64,000 bases of DNA from Hymenobacter psychrophilus (GCF_900107135.1 NZ_FNOV01000008.1:186001-250000); one strand, 5' to 3'; counted from the first letter of the stretch, positions 16,917 to 25,891 are shown. Translations and numbers: made by a program. Notes: generated by a model from the letters alone, not told the origin.

Positions 16917-18404
16917 ATGTTGAAAACCAGTACCTCTGCCCGCCTGCTGACTGCCCTTGCCCTGAGTGCGGGCTTGGCCGCCTGCTCCGACGACAACACG
17001 CCCAACGTAGCCCCGCCGACGGCCGTGAAGCTCGATAACTATTCGGCCACACCGGTGCTGGCGACGGCCCAGCCGGGTTTCACCAACCTGAAGCTCTATT
17101 CGCTCATCAGCTCCGACGACCAGTTGGCCGCCACGCCCGACTTTATGTTCGGCGGCTCGGCCGACGGGGCCGGGCTGCTGCGCAACCCCGATGGCAAGGG
17201 CTTTACCATGCTCGTCAACAACGAAGACAACCGCGCTATTTCGCGGGTGCGCTTCGACGAAACGCTCCGGCCCATTGGCGGCGAGTATATGCTGAACTCC
17301 GACGGTGGCCGGTGGCGGCTGTGCTCGGCGACGCTCGTAACGCCCGAGGAGCACGGCTTCGGCCCCTACTTTCTGAGCGCGGGCGAAAGTGCCGTCGATG
17401 CCCAGACCCACCTGATTCAGCCCTTCGCCGACAACAACACCCAGAGCACGCCCAAACCGGTTAAAGGGCTGGGCTACTGGAGCGCCGAAAACGCGGTGCC
17501 CCTGCCTAAAACCGCGTACGCCGGTAAAACAGTCATCCTGACGGGCGAAGATGCCTCCGACGCCAGCGGCGGCCAGGTGGCCCTGTACCTGAGCAACACC
17601 GTGGGCGACCTCGACGGGGGCCAGCAGTACATGCTGCGGCGCAAAGACCTCAACCAGCGCGAGAAAGACTTGGTTGTAGGCCAGAAATACGAGGTGGAAT
17701 TTGCCGCCATTCCGAATTACCAGAGCCTGACCGGCGCTCAGATGCAGGCGCAGGTCGACCCATTGAAAGCCATTAAGTTTGGCCGGGTGGAAGACCTGGA
17801 CTACCGCAAGGGCGGCGGGGCCAACGGCCGCGAGGTGTACTTCAACGTAACGGGCCAGGCCATTTCGGGGGCCAACGCCGACCAGAGCCGCACAATGTGG
17901 GGCCGGGTATACCGCCTCGTGCTCAGCGAGCAGAACCCATTGGTGGGTACGCTGGAAGTGGTGCTCGATGGGGATGACCGCGGCGGCAAGGCTGGCGCGT
18001 TCCAGAATCCCGACAACATCTGCGTGACCAGCCGCTACGTGTACGTGCAGGAGGATTCCAACGGCTACGGCCCCGAAACGCACGATGCCTACATCTACCA
18101 GTACGATATTGCCACCGGCGGCCTGAAGACCGTGCTGGAGCTGGACCACCGCCGCACCGCCCCCGACAAGGACAAGTACAATGTAGCCGGGGCCACCTAC
18201 ACCCCCGCACTCTCAGATAAGGGCGACTGGGAATACGGGGCCCTCGTCGACGTATCGGACGTGGTCAACATCCCCGACACGTTTATCCTCTGCATTCAGC
18301 CCCACACCTGGCGGGCGCAGAAGTACAAGGATGGCGGGGCCAAGCCCAACAACGGCAACGACCAGGCCAGCCAGGTTATCATCGTGAGCGGTCTGCCACG
18401 CTAA
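16917..18404 (+). CDS. PhoX-like (DUF839) lipoprotein
   Basis: 495 residues. Lipoprotein signal with lipobox LAACSDD (Cys at about 22). The body resembles the beta-propeller of PhoX/DUF839 phosphatases: GFTMLVNNEDNRAISRV, RVEDLDYRKGG..REVYFNVTG, GRVYRLVL, FQNPDNICVTSRYVYVQED. These match the places of calcium- and iron-binding segments in PhoX, but I cannot assign each ligand. Likely a periplasmic or outer-membrane phosphomonoesterase; other hydrolase activity is possible. It lies just before a cytochrome c peroxidase-type gene in the same direction and near a PafA-like phosphatase and pyrophosphatase, which suggests a phosphate-related neighbourhood. Confidence 0.65.
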   Translation: MLKTSTSARLLTALALSAGLAACSDDNTPNVAPPTAVKLDNYSATPVLATAQPGFTNLKLYSLISSDDQLAATPDFMFGGSADGAGLLRNPDGKGFTMLVNNEDNRAISRVRFDETLRPIGGEYMLNSDGGRWRLCSATLVTPEEHGFGPYFLSAGESAVDAQTHLIQPFADNNTQSTPKPVKGLGYWSAENAVPLPKTAYAGKTVILTGEDASDASGGQVALYLSNTVGDLDGGQQYMLRRKDLNQREKDLVVGQKYEVEFAAIPNYQSLTGAQMQAQVDPLKAIKFGRVEDLDYRKGGGANGREVYFNVTGQAISGANADQSRTMWGRVYRLVLSEQNPLVGTLEVVLDGDDRGGKAGAFQNPDNICVTSRYVYVQEDSNGYGPETHDAYIYQYDIATGGLKTVLELDHRRTAPDKDKYNVAGATYTPALSDKGDWEYGALVDVSDVVNIPDTFILCIQPHTWRAQKYKDGGAKPNNGNDQASQVIIVSGLPR

Positions 18405-18482
18405 TTTGCCGCTACGCCGGCTTTGCTAGGATACTATATAAGTGGCTGTTCAGGTGCTGCATTACGCGTGAAATCGTCAGTT

Positions 18483-18511
18483 GCGCCGCCCCCTGCCAGG
18501 GGCGGCGCTTT
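18483..18511 (+). terminator. Terminator between the PhoX-like and peroxidase genes
   Basis: Perfect 10-bp stem GCGCCGCCCC / GGGGCGGCGC, loop CTGCCA, followed by TTT. It argues against the far-upstream start of the next frame at 18423. Confidence 0.75.
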
Positions 18512-18545
18512 GGCCTGTGGCCGGCCCCGGCACGGCCAACTACTC

Positions 18546-20504
18546 ATGGAGAAACTACCGCTCATGCCCGCTTCCAACCGCTTCTCTGCTCAAACATTGC
18601 TGCTCGTGCTGGCGGCCGGCCTGCTGCTGTGGGTGAGCTGCCGGACCCCCGCGCGCCCGGCCCGCCGCGCCGCCACGCCCGCCGCCCAGGTGCTGCAAGC
18701 CTATCAGCACGACCTGCGCCGCCTCGATTCGGCCGTGGTGCGCCTGCACCGGGCCGTAACTGCGGGCCAGCCACCGGGCCGGCAACGGGCCGCGTTTCTG
18801 GCGGCCCGGCGGGCCTGGAAGCGGGTCGAGCTGCTGGCCGAGTACTACAGCCCCTCGGCCGCCAAAGCCCTCAACGGGCCGGCACTTGTTGAGGTAGAGG
18901 AATTCGACCAGCAGCAGCGCCTGCAGCAGCCTGAGGGCCTGCAGGTGCTCGAAACCTACTTCTACCCCGACCTCTACGCCCCCACCCAGCGGGCCGAGGT
19001 GCTGGAGCAGCTGGCCTTCGTGCGCAGTACGCTGCTGAGCCTGCGCCACACCGCCGCCAGCCTTGCGCCCACCGACCGCCAGCTCTTCGACGCGGCCCGG
19101 CTGGAAGTGTTTCGGGTGATTTCCCTCGGCGTAACGGGCTTCGACACCCCGGCCTCGCCCGGGCTGGTACCCGAAACCGCCGCGGCCCTGGCCGGCGTGG
19201 CCGCCGCCGTAGCTCCTTACCGCGGCCAGTTGCCCACCCGCCCGGCTGCCCGCCTCGACAGCCTGCTGCGGGCCGCCCAGGCCTACCTGCGCCGCCACCC
19301 CAATGCCGCTGCCTTCGACCGGCTGGAGTTTATCGTGGCCTACGCCAACCCGCTGAGCCAGCGGCTGTGGGAAGCGCAGCAGGCCCTGGGCATTGCCCCC
19401 TTCGCCGAGGTGCGGGCGTTGCGCCCCGATGCGGCGTCGTTGTTTGCCCCCGATGCTTTCGAGCCGATGGCCTTTGCCCCCACCACGACCGCGGCCGTAC
19501 CGGTAGCGCGGGCCGAGCTGGGCAGGCTGCTGTTTTTCGACCCCGTACTCTCGGGCAATGGAAGCCGCAGCTGCGCCAGCTGCCACCAGCCCGCCCGCGC
19601 CTTCACCGACGGGCAGGCCCGAAGCGTGGCTTTTGCCGGGGCCGGAGCCGGGACAGGGGGGCGCAACGCGCCCACGCTGCTCAACGCGGCCCTGCAGCGG
19701 GGCCAGCGCCACGACGGGCGGCTGTTTTATCTGGAAGACCAGGCCGCCGATGTGCTGCATAACCCCGCCGAGATGCACGGCTCGCCGACTGCCGCCGCCG
19801 GGCTGCTCAGCCGCAGCCCGGCCTACCAGAAAGCCTTTGGCCGCGCGTTCGACCGCCCCCCGGCCGGCGCGGCCACCGGGGCCGAAGTGCAGGCCGCGCT
19901 GGCCGCCTACGTGCGCTCGTTGGTGCGCCTGCAGTCCCCGTTTGATGCATATGTGCGGGGGCAGCGGGAGGCCTTGAGTCCAACCGCCCGGCGCGGGGCG
20001 GCCGTGTTTCTGGGCAAGGGCAAGTGTGCTACCTGCCACTTCCTACCCCTGCTCAACGGCACGGTGCCGCCCGGCTTCGAGCGCACCGAATACGAGGTGC
20101 TCGGCACGCCGACCCGCCCCAACAGCCGCCGCCTCGACGCCGACCCCGGCCGCGGCGGGGCCACAGGCATCGAGTGGCAGAAGCATGCTTTTAAAACCCC
20201 CACGCTGCGCAACATTGCCCTCACCGCGCCCTACATGCACCAGGGTACATTCCGGACGCTGGCCGAAGTAATTGAGTTCTACGACCAGGGCGGCGGGGCG
20301 GGCCAGGGCCTGGCCGTACCCAACCAAACCCTGCCGGCTGACCCGCTACATCTCAGCCCGGCCGAGAAAACCGACCTGCGGGCCTTTCTGGAGCAGGCCC
20401 TCACCGATACGACCGACCTGTACCGGGCCGCCCCGGCCCGTCTGCCCGCTTTTTCGGCCGGGCTCGACCACCTCAATGTCCGCCCCGTAGGTGGACGGTA
20501 TTAG
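18546..20504 (+). CDS. Imelysin-like / di-haem cytochrome c peroxidase fusion lipoprotein
   Basis: 652 residues. Lipoprotein signal ending LLLWVSC; residues about 50-290 are an all-helical region like the imelysin/EfeM-type domain (ARRAWKRVELLAEYYSPS, FLYPD-like TYFYPDLYAP); from about 315 to 620 a di-haem CCP/MauG domain with two haem c sites, CASCH and CATCH, and the downstream FKTPTLRNIALTAPYMHQG with the distal Met ligand candidate. Predicted to reduce peroxide or oxidise a partner in the periplasm. Start ATG 18546 chosen; ATG 18564 is also possible. The frame upstream of 18546 crosses a terminator and is not used. Confidence 0.82.
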   Translation: MEKLPLMPASNRFSAQTLLLVLAAGLLLWVSCRTPARPARRAATPAAQVLQAYQHDLRRLDSAVVRLHRAVTAGQPPGRQRAAFLAARRAWKRVELLAEYYSPSAAKALNGPALVEVEEFDQQQRLQQPEGLQVLETYFYPDLYAPTQRAEVLEQLAFVRSTLLSLRHTAASLAPTDRQLFDAARLEVFRVISLGVTGFDTPASPGLVPETAAALAGVAAAVAPYRGQLPTRPAARLDSLLRAAQAYLRRHPNAAAFDRLEFIVAYANPLSQRLWEAQQALGIAPFAEVRALRPDAASLFAPDAFEPMAFAPTTTAAVPVARAELGRLLFFDPVLSGNGSRSCASCHQPARAFTDGQARSVAFAGAGAGTGGRNAPTLLNAALQRGQRHDGRLFYLEDQAADVLHNPAEMHGSPTAAAGLLSRSPAYQKAFGRAFDRPPAGAATGAEVQAALAAYVRSLVRLQSPFDAYVRGQREALSPTARRGAAVFLGKGKCATCHFLPLLNGTVPPGFERTEYEVLGTPTRPNSRRLDADPGRGGATGIEWQKHAFKTPTLRNIALTAPYMHQGTFRTLAEVIEFYDQGGGAGQGLAVPNQTLPADPLHLSPAEKTDLRAFLEQALTDTTDLYRAAPARLPAFSAGLDHLNVRPVGGRY

Positions 20505-20550
20505 TTGCGAGTAAATTGTGGGTAATCGGTAATGAGCAGCAGGAAAATAG

Positions 20551-20669
20551 AACGTCATTCTGAGCGAAGCGGAGCGCAGTCGAAGAATCTCTACCGCTTT
20601 GTTGAAACGACAGAGTTAGCACTGCAGTAGAGATTCTTCGACTACGCTTCGCTTCGCTCAGAATGACGT
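20551..20669. repeat. GTCATTCTGAGC-type inverted repeat element
   Basis: Left arm (about 20551-20597) begins AACGTCATTCTGAGCGAAG and the right arm (about 20624-20669) ends with its reverse complement CTTCGCTCAGAATGACGT; both carry the AGAATCTCT / AGAGATTCT inner part. Related elements at 31652 and 55470. Confidence 0.85.
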
Positions 20670-20715
20670 GCTCTCACAGGCAACCAACAACTGTCAACTG
20701 GCAACTGAATCAAAC

Positions 20716-20723
20716 TACCTTTG
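20716..20723 (+). promoter_or_regulatory. Candidate promoter -7 element of the PafA-like gene
   Basis: TACCTTTG, a perfect match to TAnnTTTG, about 30-50 bases before the possible starts of the phosphatase gene. Confidence 0.55.
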
Positions 20724-20752
20724 CCTGTTGAACCGCCCGTCGTCTTCGGGCG

Positions 20753-22489
20753 GTGGCCTTATCAACCCCTGCCTTGAAAATACGCCTGACCCTGCTGCTG
20801 GCCGCCACCCTGGCGCTGCCCGCCTTTGCCCAGAAGAAGAAGCAAGCCGCCGCCACCCTGGAACGCCCAAAGCTGGTGGTGGGCATTGTGGTGGACCAGA
20901 TGCGCTACGACTACCTATACCGCTACTGGAGCAAGTACGGCTCGGGCGGCTTTAAGCGGTTGTTGGGCGAAGGCTTCAGCTACGAGAACACCCATTACAA
21001 CTACGTGCCCACCTACACTGGGCCGGGGCACGCCAGCATCTATACCGGGGCCACGCCCTCGGGCCACGGCATCATCGGCAACAACTGGCTGGTGCGCGAA
21101 ACCGGCAAGGCCACCTACGTCACCGAAGACAAGCAGGTGCAGTCCGTGGGCGGCTCTATGGAAGCCGGCCAACAGTCGCCGGCCCATATGCTGTCTACCA
21201 CCATCACCGATGAGCTGCGGCTGGCCACCAACTTTGAGAGTAAGGTGCTGGGCGTGTGCATCAAAGACCGGGGCTCGATTCTGCCGGCCGGCCACGCCGC
21301 CAACGCCGCCTACTGGTACGACGGCAGCAACGGGGCCTTCATCAGCAGCACCCACTACATGCAGCAGCTGCCGGCCTGGGCCGCCGCCTTCAACGCCGAA
21401 GGCCGGGCCCTAAAGTACCTCGACTCGCCCTGGAACACGCTGCTGCCCATTGCCCAGTACACCGAAAGCACCGCCGACGATGTGGAGTGGGAAGCGCCGT
21501 TCCGGGGGCAGGAGCGGCCGGTGTTTCCGCACGACCTGCCGCGCCTGAGCGCCCGGCTGCCGGCCGCCGTGAAGGGGGCGCTGCAGGCCACGGGTGAGAA
21601 AACGGCCCCCGTCCGCGACCTCGACCTCATCCGCTCCACGCCCTTCGGCAACTCGCTGACCCTGGACTTTGCCCTAGCCGCCCTGCAGGCCGAGCAGATG
21701 GGCCAGCGCGGCACCACCGACTTCCTGGCCCTATCCTTCAGCTCGACTGATTACGTGGGCCACCAGTTCGGGCCCAACTCGATTGAGGCCGAAGATACCT
21801 ACCTGCGCCTCGATCAGGACCTGGCCCGGCTCTTCGACTACCTCGACAAAACGGTGGGCAAGCGGCAGGCGCTAGTGTTCCTGAGCGCCGACCACGCCGC
21901 CGCCCACTCGCCCAATTTCCTGCTGGCCAACAAGCTGCCGGCCGGCTCGGTGGGCCCGCGCCTCATGCGCGACTCGGTGCAGCAGCAGCTGGTGCGCCGC
22001 CTGGGGCCCGGCAAGTGGGTGCTGAGCTACGAAAACCAGCAGGTGTACCTCAACCGCCCGCTCATCGCTCAGAAAAAGCTCGACCTCTATCAGGTGCAGC
22101 GCACAACGGCCGAGCTGATGCTGGAGTTTTCCGGCGTAACGCGGGCGCTGGCCGCCGAGGATGTGCAGAAGTCGCACTGGGAAAGCGGGCTGCTGATGAA
22201 CCTGGAGAACGGCTACTTCCCCAAGCGCAGCGGCGACGTGCTGGTGGTGTTGTCCCCCGGCTGGCTCGAATCGTACGCCTACCCTGTGAACAAGGGCACT
22301 ACCCACGGCTCGGGCAGCGCCTACGACACGCACGTGCCGCTGGTGTTCTGGGGCTGGGGCGTGAAGCCAGGCAAGTCGTCGGCTCCGGCGAAGATTACCG
22401 ATATTGCCTCCACATTGGCGCGCTGGCTCCACATTCAGGAGCCGAGCGCCAACACCGGCGAGCCGCTGCGCGAGGTGCTGGGCTGGTGA
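20753..22489 (+). CDS. PafA-like alkaline phosphatase / type I phosphodiesterase
   Basis: 578 residues with a signal peptide (LTLLLAATLALPAFAQ). Alkaline phosphatase superfamily: first metal Asp in VGIVVDQMRYDYL, the Thr nucleophile in PTYTGPGHASIYTG, metal ligands in SSTDYVGHQFGP (Asp, His) and LSADHAAAHS (Asp, His), and the last His in TTHGSGSAYDTHVPLVF. This set matches PafA, the calcium-independent phosphatase of Bacteroidota, so it should release phosphate from organic esters in the periplasm. No ATG is available: the frame opens at a GTG (20753), while the TTG at 20774 gives the more typical signal peptide MKIRLTLLL. Confidence 0.88.
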   Translation: MALSTPALKIRLTLLLAATLALPAFAQKKKQAAATLERPKLVVGIVVDQMRYDYLYRYWSKYGSGGFKRLLGEGFSYENTHYNYVPTYTGPGHASIYTGATPSGHGIIGNNWLVRETGKATYVTEDKQVQSVGGSMEAGQQSPAHMLSTTITDELRLATNFESKVLGVCIKDRGSILPAGHAANAAYWYDGSNGAFISSTHYMQQLPAWAAAFNAEGRALKYLDSPWNTLLPIAQYTESTADDVEWEAPFRGQERPVFPHDLPRLSARLPAAVKGALQATGEKTAPVRDLDLIRSTPFGNSLTLDFALAALQAEQMGQRGTTDFLALSFSSTDYVGHQFGPNSIEAEDTYLRLDQDLARLFDYLDKTVGKRQALVFLSADHAAAHSPNFLLANKLPAGSVGPRLMRDSVQQQLVRRLGPGKWVLSYENQQVYLNRPLIAQKKLDLYQVQRTTAELMLEFSGVTRALAAEDVQKSHWESGLLMNLENGYFPKRSGDVLVVLSPGWLESYAYPVNKGTTHGSGSAYDTHVPLVFWGWGVKPGKSSAPAKITDIASTLARWLHIQEPSANTGEPLREVLGW

Positions 22490-22495
22490 GTTTTG

Positions 22496-22674
22496 AGTTG
22501 TTAGCCATTGGCTGTTAGCTGTTAGCTTTCGTTCTTATATCGGCTTTTTAGCGCTTACCTTTGTTGCCCGGATAGGCTATCTGGCTGGCACTACTGCCAG
22601 CCGGTTACGGCCTGCCGGCTTTTCTGTATTTACCCACTTTCAAGCTAACCGCTAGTAGCTGACAGCTAATAGCT
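22496..22674. repeat. AGCTGTT-heptad inverted cassette carrying the ppa promoter
   Basis: Left arm 22496-22530 (AGTTGTT, AGCCATT, GGCTGTT, AGCTGTT, AGCTTTC); right arm 22643-22674, reverse complement AGCTATT, AGCTGTC, AGCTACT, AGCGGTT, AGCTT. Core about 112 bases with a TACCTTTG promoter element and a short hairpin (GGCTGGCA...TGCCAGCC). Starts 7 bases after a stop codon and ends 7 bases before the ppa ATG. Confidence 0.9.
22556..22563 (+). promoter_or_regulatory. Candidate ppa promoter -7 element
   Basis: TACCTTTG inside the repeat cassette core; transcription would start near 22570 and include the right arm in the leader. Confidence 0.55.
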
Positions 22675-22681
22675 CCAAAAA

Positions 22682-23266
22682 ATGGCCAAATTCAACCCCT
22701 GGCACGACGTAAGCCGCGGCGACAACGTCCCCCAAACCGTTACCGGCATTATCGAAATCCCGAAGGGCTCGAAGGCCAAGTACGAACTGGACAAAGACAG
22801 CGGCATGCTGAAACTGGACCGCGTGCTGTTCTCGGCCGTGCATTACCCGGCCGCCTACGGCTTCATCCCCAAAACCTACTGCGACGACAACGACCCGCTC
22901 GACATTCTGGTGCTGTGCTCGGTGGAAATCGTGCCCATGTGCCTGGTGGAAGCCAAGGTAATCGGCGTGATGCAGATGGTAGACGGCGACGAGGAAGACG
23001 ACAAAATCATTGCCGTAGCCGCCCACGACATCTCGGTGAATCACTACAACGAGCTCGACGACCTGCCGCCGCACACCCTGCGCGAGATGCAGCGCTTCTT
23101 CGAAGACTACAAGGCGCTGGAGCACAAGTCGGTAACGGTGCAGCGCTTCCTGCCCCGTGAGGAGGCCTACCGCATCATCGATGAGAGCATCAAGCTCTAC
23201 AACGAAACCTTCCCCAACGGCAACGACCACAAAGAAGTGTTGACCGAAGAGGGGCAGAACGGGTAG
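22682..23266 (+). CDS. ppa: Inorganic pyrophosphatase, family I
   Basis: Hydrolyses pyrophosphate in the cytoplasm, pulling biosynthetic reactions forward. 194 residues; the family I signature is DDNDPLDILVL, with the preceding HYPAAYGFIPKTYC and the following Asp-rich VDGDEEDDKI that supplies further metal ligands. Length fits bacterial family I enzymes. It has its own promoter in the repeat cassette upstream. Confidence 0.96.
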   Translation: MAKFNPWHDVSRGDNVPQTVTGIIEIPKGSKAKYELDKDSGMLKLDRVLFSAVHYPAAYGFIPKTYCDDNDPLDILVLCSVEIVPMCLVEAKVIGVMQMVDGDEEDDKIIAVAAHDISVNHYNELDDLPPHTLREMQRFFEDYKALEHKSVTVQRFLPREEAYRIIDESIKLYNETFPNGNDHKEVLTEEGQNG

Positions 23267-23287
23267 AAGCGCAACCAGCACGACGTC

Positions 23288-23397
23288 GTAGGGGCGGGGC
23301 TTGCCCCCGCCCGCCGTTGAACAAACCCACCGATGGCTCTCAGCCGGCTAATGGGGTAGTTCGACGGCGGGCGGGAGCAAGCCCCGCCCCTACATCG
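23288..23397. repeat. GGGGCGGGGC-type inverted repeat element
   Basis: Left arm GTAGGGGCGGGGCTTGCCCC... to about 23322, ending CGTTGAAC; right arm about 23358-23397, starting GTTCGACGG and ending GCCCCGCCCCTAC. Same family as 7891-7967. The core is about 35 bases. No gene inside. Confidence 0.85.
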
Positions 23398-23455
23398 TTC
23401 TGCCGACCTCGTGCCGCCGCTTTCGTAGCCCTCCGCCACGTTCTAACTTGCCCGC

Positions 23456-24346
23456 ATGGAACCCGCTGTCCCCGCCCCGCCTGCCCCGCCCGCCGCCGCG
23501 TGGCGCCGCGCCCTCGATGCGGTGCTGTATAGCAGCGTATGGCTGTCGGTGGCGGCACTGGGGCTGATGTGGGCCACGTTTCTGTTCTGGGGCGTCCACA
23601 TCTCGGTGCGGCTGGGGGGGCTGATTTTTGCCGCCACCCTCTTCCTGTACAACCTCGATAGCGTGCTGCCCTACAAGCACGGCCAGCTGCCCGGCGCCAC
23701 CCGCCGCAAGCAATGGATTCGGGCGCACCGCCCCCAGCTGCTGGCCCTCACGGTGGCGGCCGGTGCGGTGGCGGGCGGCCTCTACCTCACCGATGCCCGG
23801 CTCCGCCCCCTCACCCTGTTCGGGGGGCATCTGGCGCTTATCTCGATGCTCTACTCGATGCCGCTGGTGCGCCGCCAGGGCCGCTGGTGGGCCCTGCGCG
23901 ACCTGCCGCTGCTGAAGGTGTTCCTCATTGCCTACGTGTGGGCGGCCGTAACCGTCTGGATACCCGCCCTGTACCTGGGCCGGGCCTGGGCGTCGCCGGT
24001 GGTGCTGGTGCTCTTCGCCCGCCGCTTCCTGCTTATTCTGGCCCTGGCCCTGGTCTTCGACATCCGCGACTACAGCAAAGACCGTCTGACCGGCACCCGC
24101 ACGTTTCCGGGCCTGCTGGGCGTTGGGGCCACCAAGTGGCTGGGGCTGGCGGCCCTGCTGGGGGCGGCGCTGCTGGTGCCGGCGGGCGTGTCGGCGGGCC
24201 ACGCCGTAGCGCTGGTGCTGCCGCTGGCCCTGGCCGCCGCCGTGCTCTGGTACGCCGAGGAGTCGCGCCCCGACTACTACTTTGCATTGCTCACCGATGG
24301 CGTGATGGTTGTGCAGTTCGTGGCCGTGTGGCTGGCAGTGAGCTGA
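23456..24346 (+). CDS. UbiA-superfamily-like integral membrane prenyltransferase
   Basis: 296 residues with about eight membrane segments. The two Asp-rich loops of UbiA enzymes are recognisable: FLYNLDSVLPYK after helix 2 (first motif, weak, NxxxD-like) and DIRDYSKDRLTGTRTFP after helix 6 (second motif, DxxxDxxxD-like). Probable prenyl transfer to an aromatic or other acceptor; the substrate is unknown, and the weak first motif leaves room for loss of activity. The stop codon TGA is the first part of a palindrome shared with the convergent gene. Confidence 0.65.
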   Translation: MEPAVPAPPAPPAAAWRRALDAVLYSSVWLSVAALGLMWATFLFWGVHISVRLGGLIFAATLFLYNLDSVLPYKHGQLPGATRRKQWIRAHRPQLLALTVAAGAVAGGLYLTDARLRPLTLFGGHLALISMLYSMPLVRRQGRWWALRDLPLLKVFLIAYVWAAVTVWIPALYLGRAWASPVVLVLFARRFLLILALALVFDIRDYSKDRLTGTRTFPGLLGVGATKWLGLAALLGAALLVPAGVSAGHAVALVLPLALAAAVLWYAEESRPDYYFALLTDGVMVVQFVAVWLAVS

Positions 24347-24385
24347 ACGATGTAGAGACGCCAATATGCGTCTCTACATCGTTCA
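24344..24385. repeat. GTAGAGACGC palindrome containing both convergent stop codons
   Basis: Near-perfect inverted repeat TGAACGATGTAGAGACGC / GCGTCTCTACATCGTTCA with a loop of about 6 bases. The TGA at each outer end is the stop codon of the gene arriving from that side. It probably acts as a bidirectional terminator. Confidence 0.9.
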
Positions 24386-25891
24386 ACCCATCAGCTCCTC
24401 CAGCGCCGGCCCGATGAACCGCACGATATCCGAGGCGAGCAGGCCGGCGTGGCCGGTGTGGGGCAGGGCCAGGTCGCCGGCGCGGCCGTGGGCGTGCAGG
24501 CCCAGCAGGGCGGCGGTGAGGGGCGAGAGGTGCCGGTGGGCCCGTAGTGCCAGCAGCAGGCCCGTCAGCACGTCGCCGCTGCCGCCGGTGGCCATGCCCG
24601 GGTTGCCGGTGCTGTTGAAGTAGAGGGTGCCATCGGGCGCGGCCAGGGCGGTGTAGGCCCCTTTGAGCACGCAGTAGCAGCGGGTGCGGCCCGCAAAGTC
24701 GCGCAGTTGGTCCAGGCGGTGGTAGTCGTCGCGGGCGGGCTCGCCCACGAGGCGCTCGAACTCCTTGGGGTGGGGCGTAAGCAGCGAATTGGGCGGCAGC
24801 AGGTTCTGTAGGTCGGGGTAGGCCCCCAGCAGGTTCAGCGCGTCGGCGTCGAGCACGAGCGGCACTTGGGCCGTTTCCAGCAGCTGCCGCAGCACCATGC
24901 GGGTATCGTCGTGCTGGCCCAGCCCCGGCCCGATGCCTACGGCGTCGTAGGGCGCGAGGTCGGGCAGCTCGGTGATGCAGTCGGTGTCCGGGTCGGTCAG
25001 GCACATGGCCTCGGGGGCCGAAATCTGGAGGATGTCGTAGCCCGCGGCCGGCACGCGGGTCGTGACCAGGCCCGCGCCGCCGCACAGGCAGGCCTGGGTA
25101 GCCAGCACCGCCGCCCCCATCTTGCCCTTGCTGCCCGCCAGCAATAGCGCGTGCCCGAAGGTGCCCTTATGGCTGAACTTTGGCCGTTTCGGCAGCTGTC
25201 CCCGCAACTCGTCGGCCGTTACAAAAAACCTGTCCACCGCAGTATTGTGGATAACCTCCTGGTCCAGCCCAATCGGCAACAGCCGCCAGTCGCCCACGAA
25301 ACCGGCGTTCTGGGGTAGCAGGAAAGCCAGCTTGGGCAGCTCGAAGCTGAGCGTGAAATCGGCCCGCACCACCGCGCAGTCGGCCGGCTGGGGCGCATCG
25401 GCATAAAGGCCCGAGGGCATATCCACCGCCACCACCATCGCCCCCGAATCGTTGATATGCCGTACCAGTGCTGCGGCCGCACCCTCCAGCGGCCGGCTCA
25501 GCCCGGTGCCAAATAGGGCATCGACTACCACTGCCCCGGCCGCAATGGCCGGCAGCTGGTTGGGGGATATTTGCTGGCCGGCCAGCCCGGCCGGGAGCTG
25601 CTGCTGTTGGTGGGTGAAGTCGGGGGAATGCCGGGCCGCGGGCAGCAGCCAAAGGTGCACGCGGTAACCGGCGCGGTGCAGGTTGCGGGCCACCACCAGC
25701 CCGTCGCCGCCGTTGTTGCCCGGCCCGCAGCACACGTGGATTTCGGTGTCATAGTCGAGTAGCAGCTCATTGAGCAACCAGTTGGTAACGGCATCGGCGG
25801 CCCGTTCCATGAGGGCCGTGGAGGTGGTGTACTGGGCCCGGATGGTCGCCTGGTCGAGGGCGCGGGTCTGGGCGGGGGAGAGGAGCTTCAT
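24383..25891 (-). CDS. nnrD: Bifunctional NAD(P)HX epimerase / ADP-dependent dehydratase
   Basis: Repairs hydrated NADH and NADPH. 502 residues: N-terminal YjeF_N epimerase domain (GPGNNGGDGLVVARNLH, VDALFGTGLSRPL) and C-terminal carbohydrate-kinase-like dehydratase domain (SHKGTFGHALLLAGSKGKMGA, GPGLGQ, LTPHPKEFERLVG, and NSTGNPGMATGGSGDVLTG with the catalytic Asp). Both halves look complete. ATG at 25891 (MKLLSPAQTRALDQ) is chosen over the longer frame because homologues begin here. Confidence 0.95.
   Translation of the reverse strand: MKLLSPAQTRALDQATIRAQYTTSTALMERAADAVTNWLLNELLLDYDTEIHVCCGPGNNGGDGLVVARNLHRAGYRVHLWLLPAARHSPDFTHQQQQLPAGLAGQQISPNQLPAIAAGAVVVDALFGTGLSRPLEGAAAALVRHINDSGAMVVAVDMPSGLYADAPQPADCAVVRADFTLSFELPKLAFLLPQNAGFVGDWRLLPIGLDQEVIHNTAVDRFFVTADELRGQLPKRPKFSHKGTFGHALLLAGSKGKMGAAVLATQACLCGGAGLVTTRVPAAGYDILQISAPEAMCLTDPDTDCITELPDLAPYDAVGIGPGLGQHDDTRMVLRQLLETAQVPLVLDADALNLLGAYPDLQNLLPPNSLLTPHPKEFERLVGEPARDDYHRLDQLRDFAGRTRCYCVLKGAYTALAAPDGTLYFNSTGNPGMATGGSGDVLTGLLLALRAHRHLSPLTAALLGLHAHGRAGDLALPHTGHAGLLASDIVRFIGPALEELMG

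Noticed and set aside
16727..17005. N-terminal extension of the HAD phosphatase
   Set aside because: Overlaps the divergent PhoX-like lipoprotein start and has no similarity to HAD N-termini.
18423..18545. N-terminal extension of the peroxidase fusion
   Set aside because: Crosses a perfect terminator hairpin and would put 40 residues before the lipoprotein signal.
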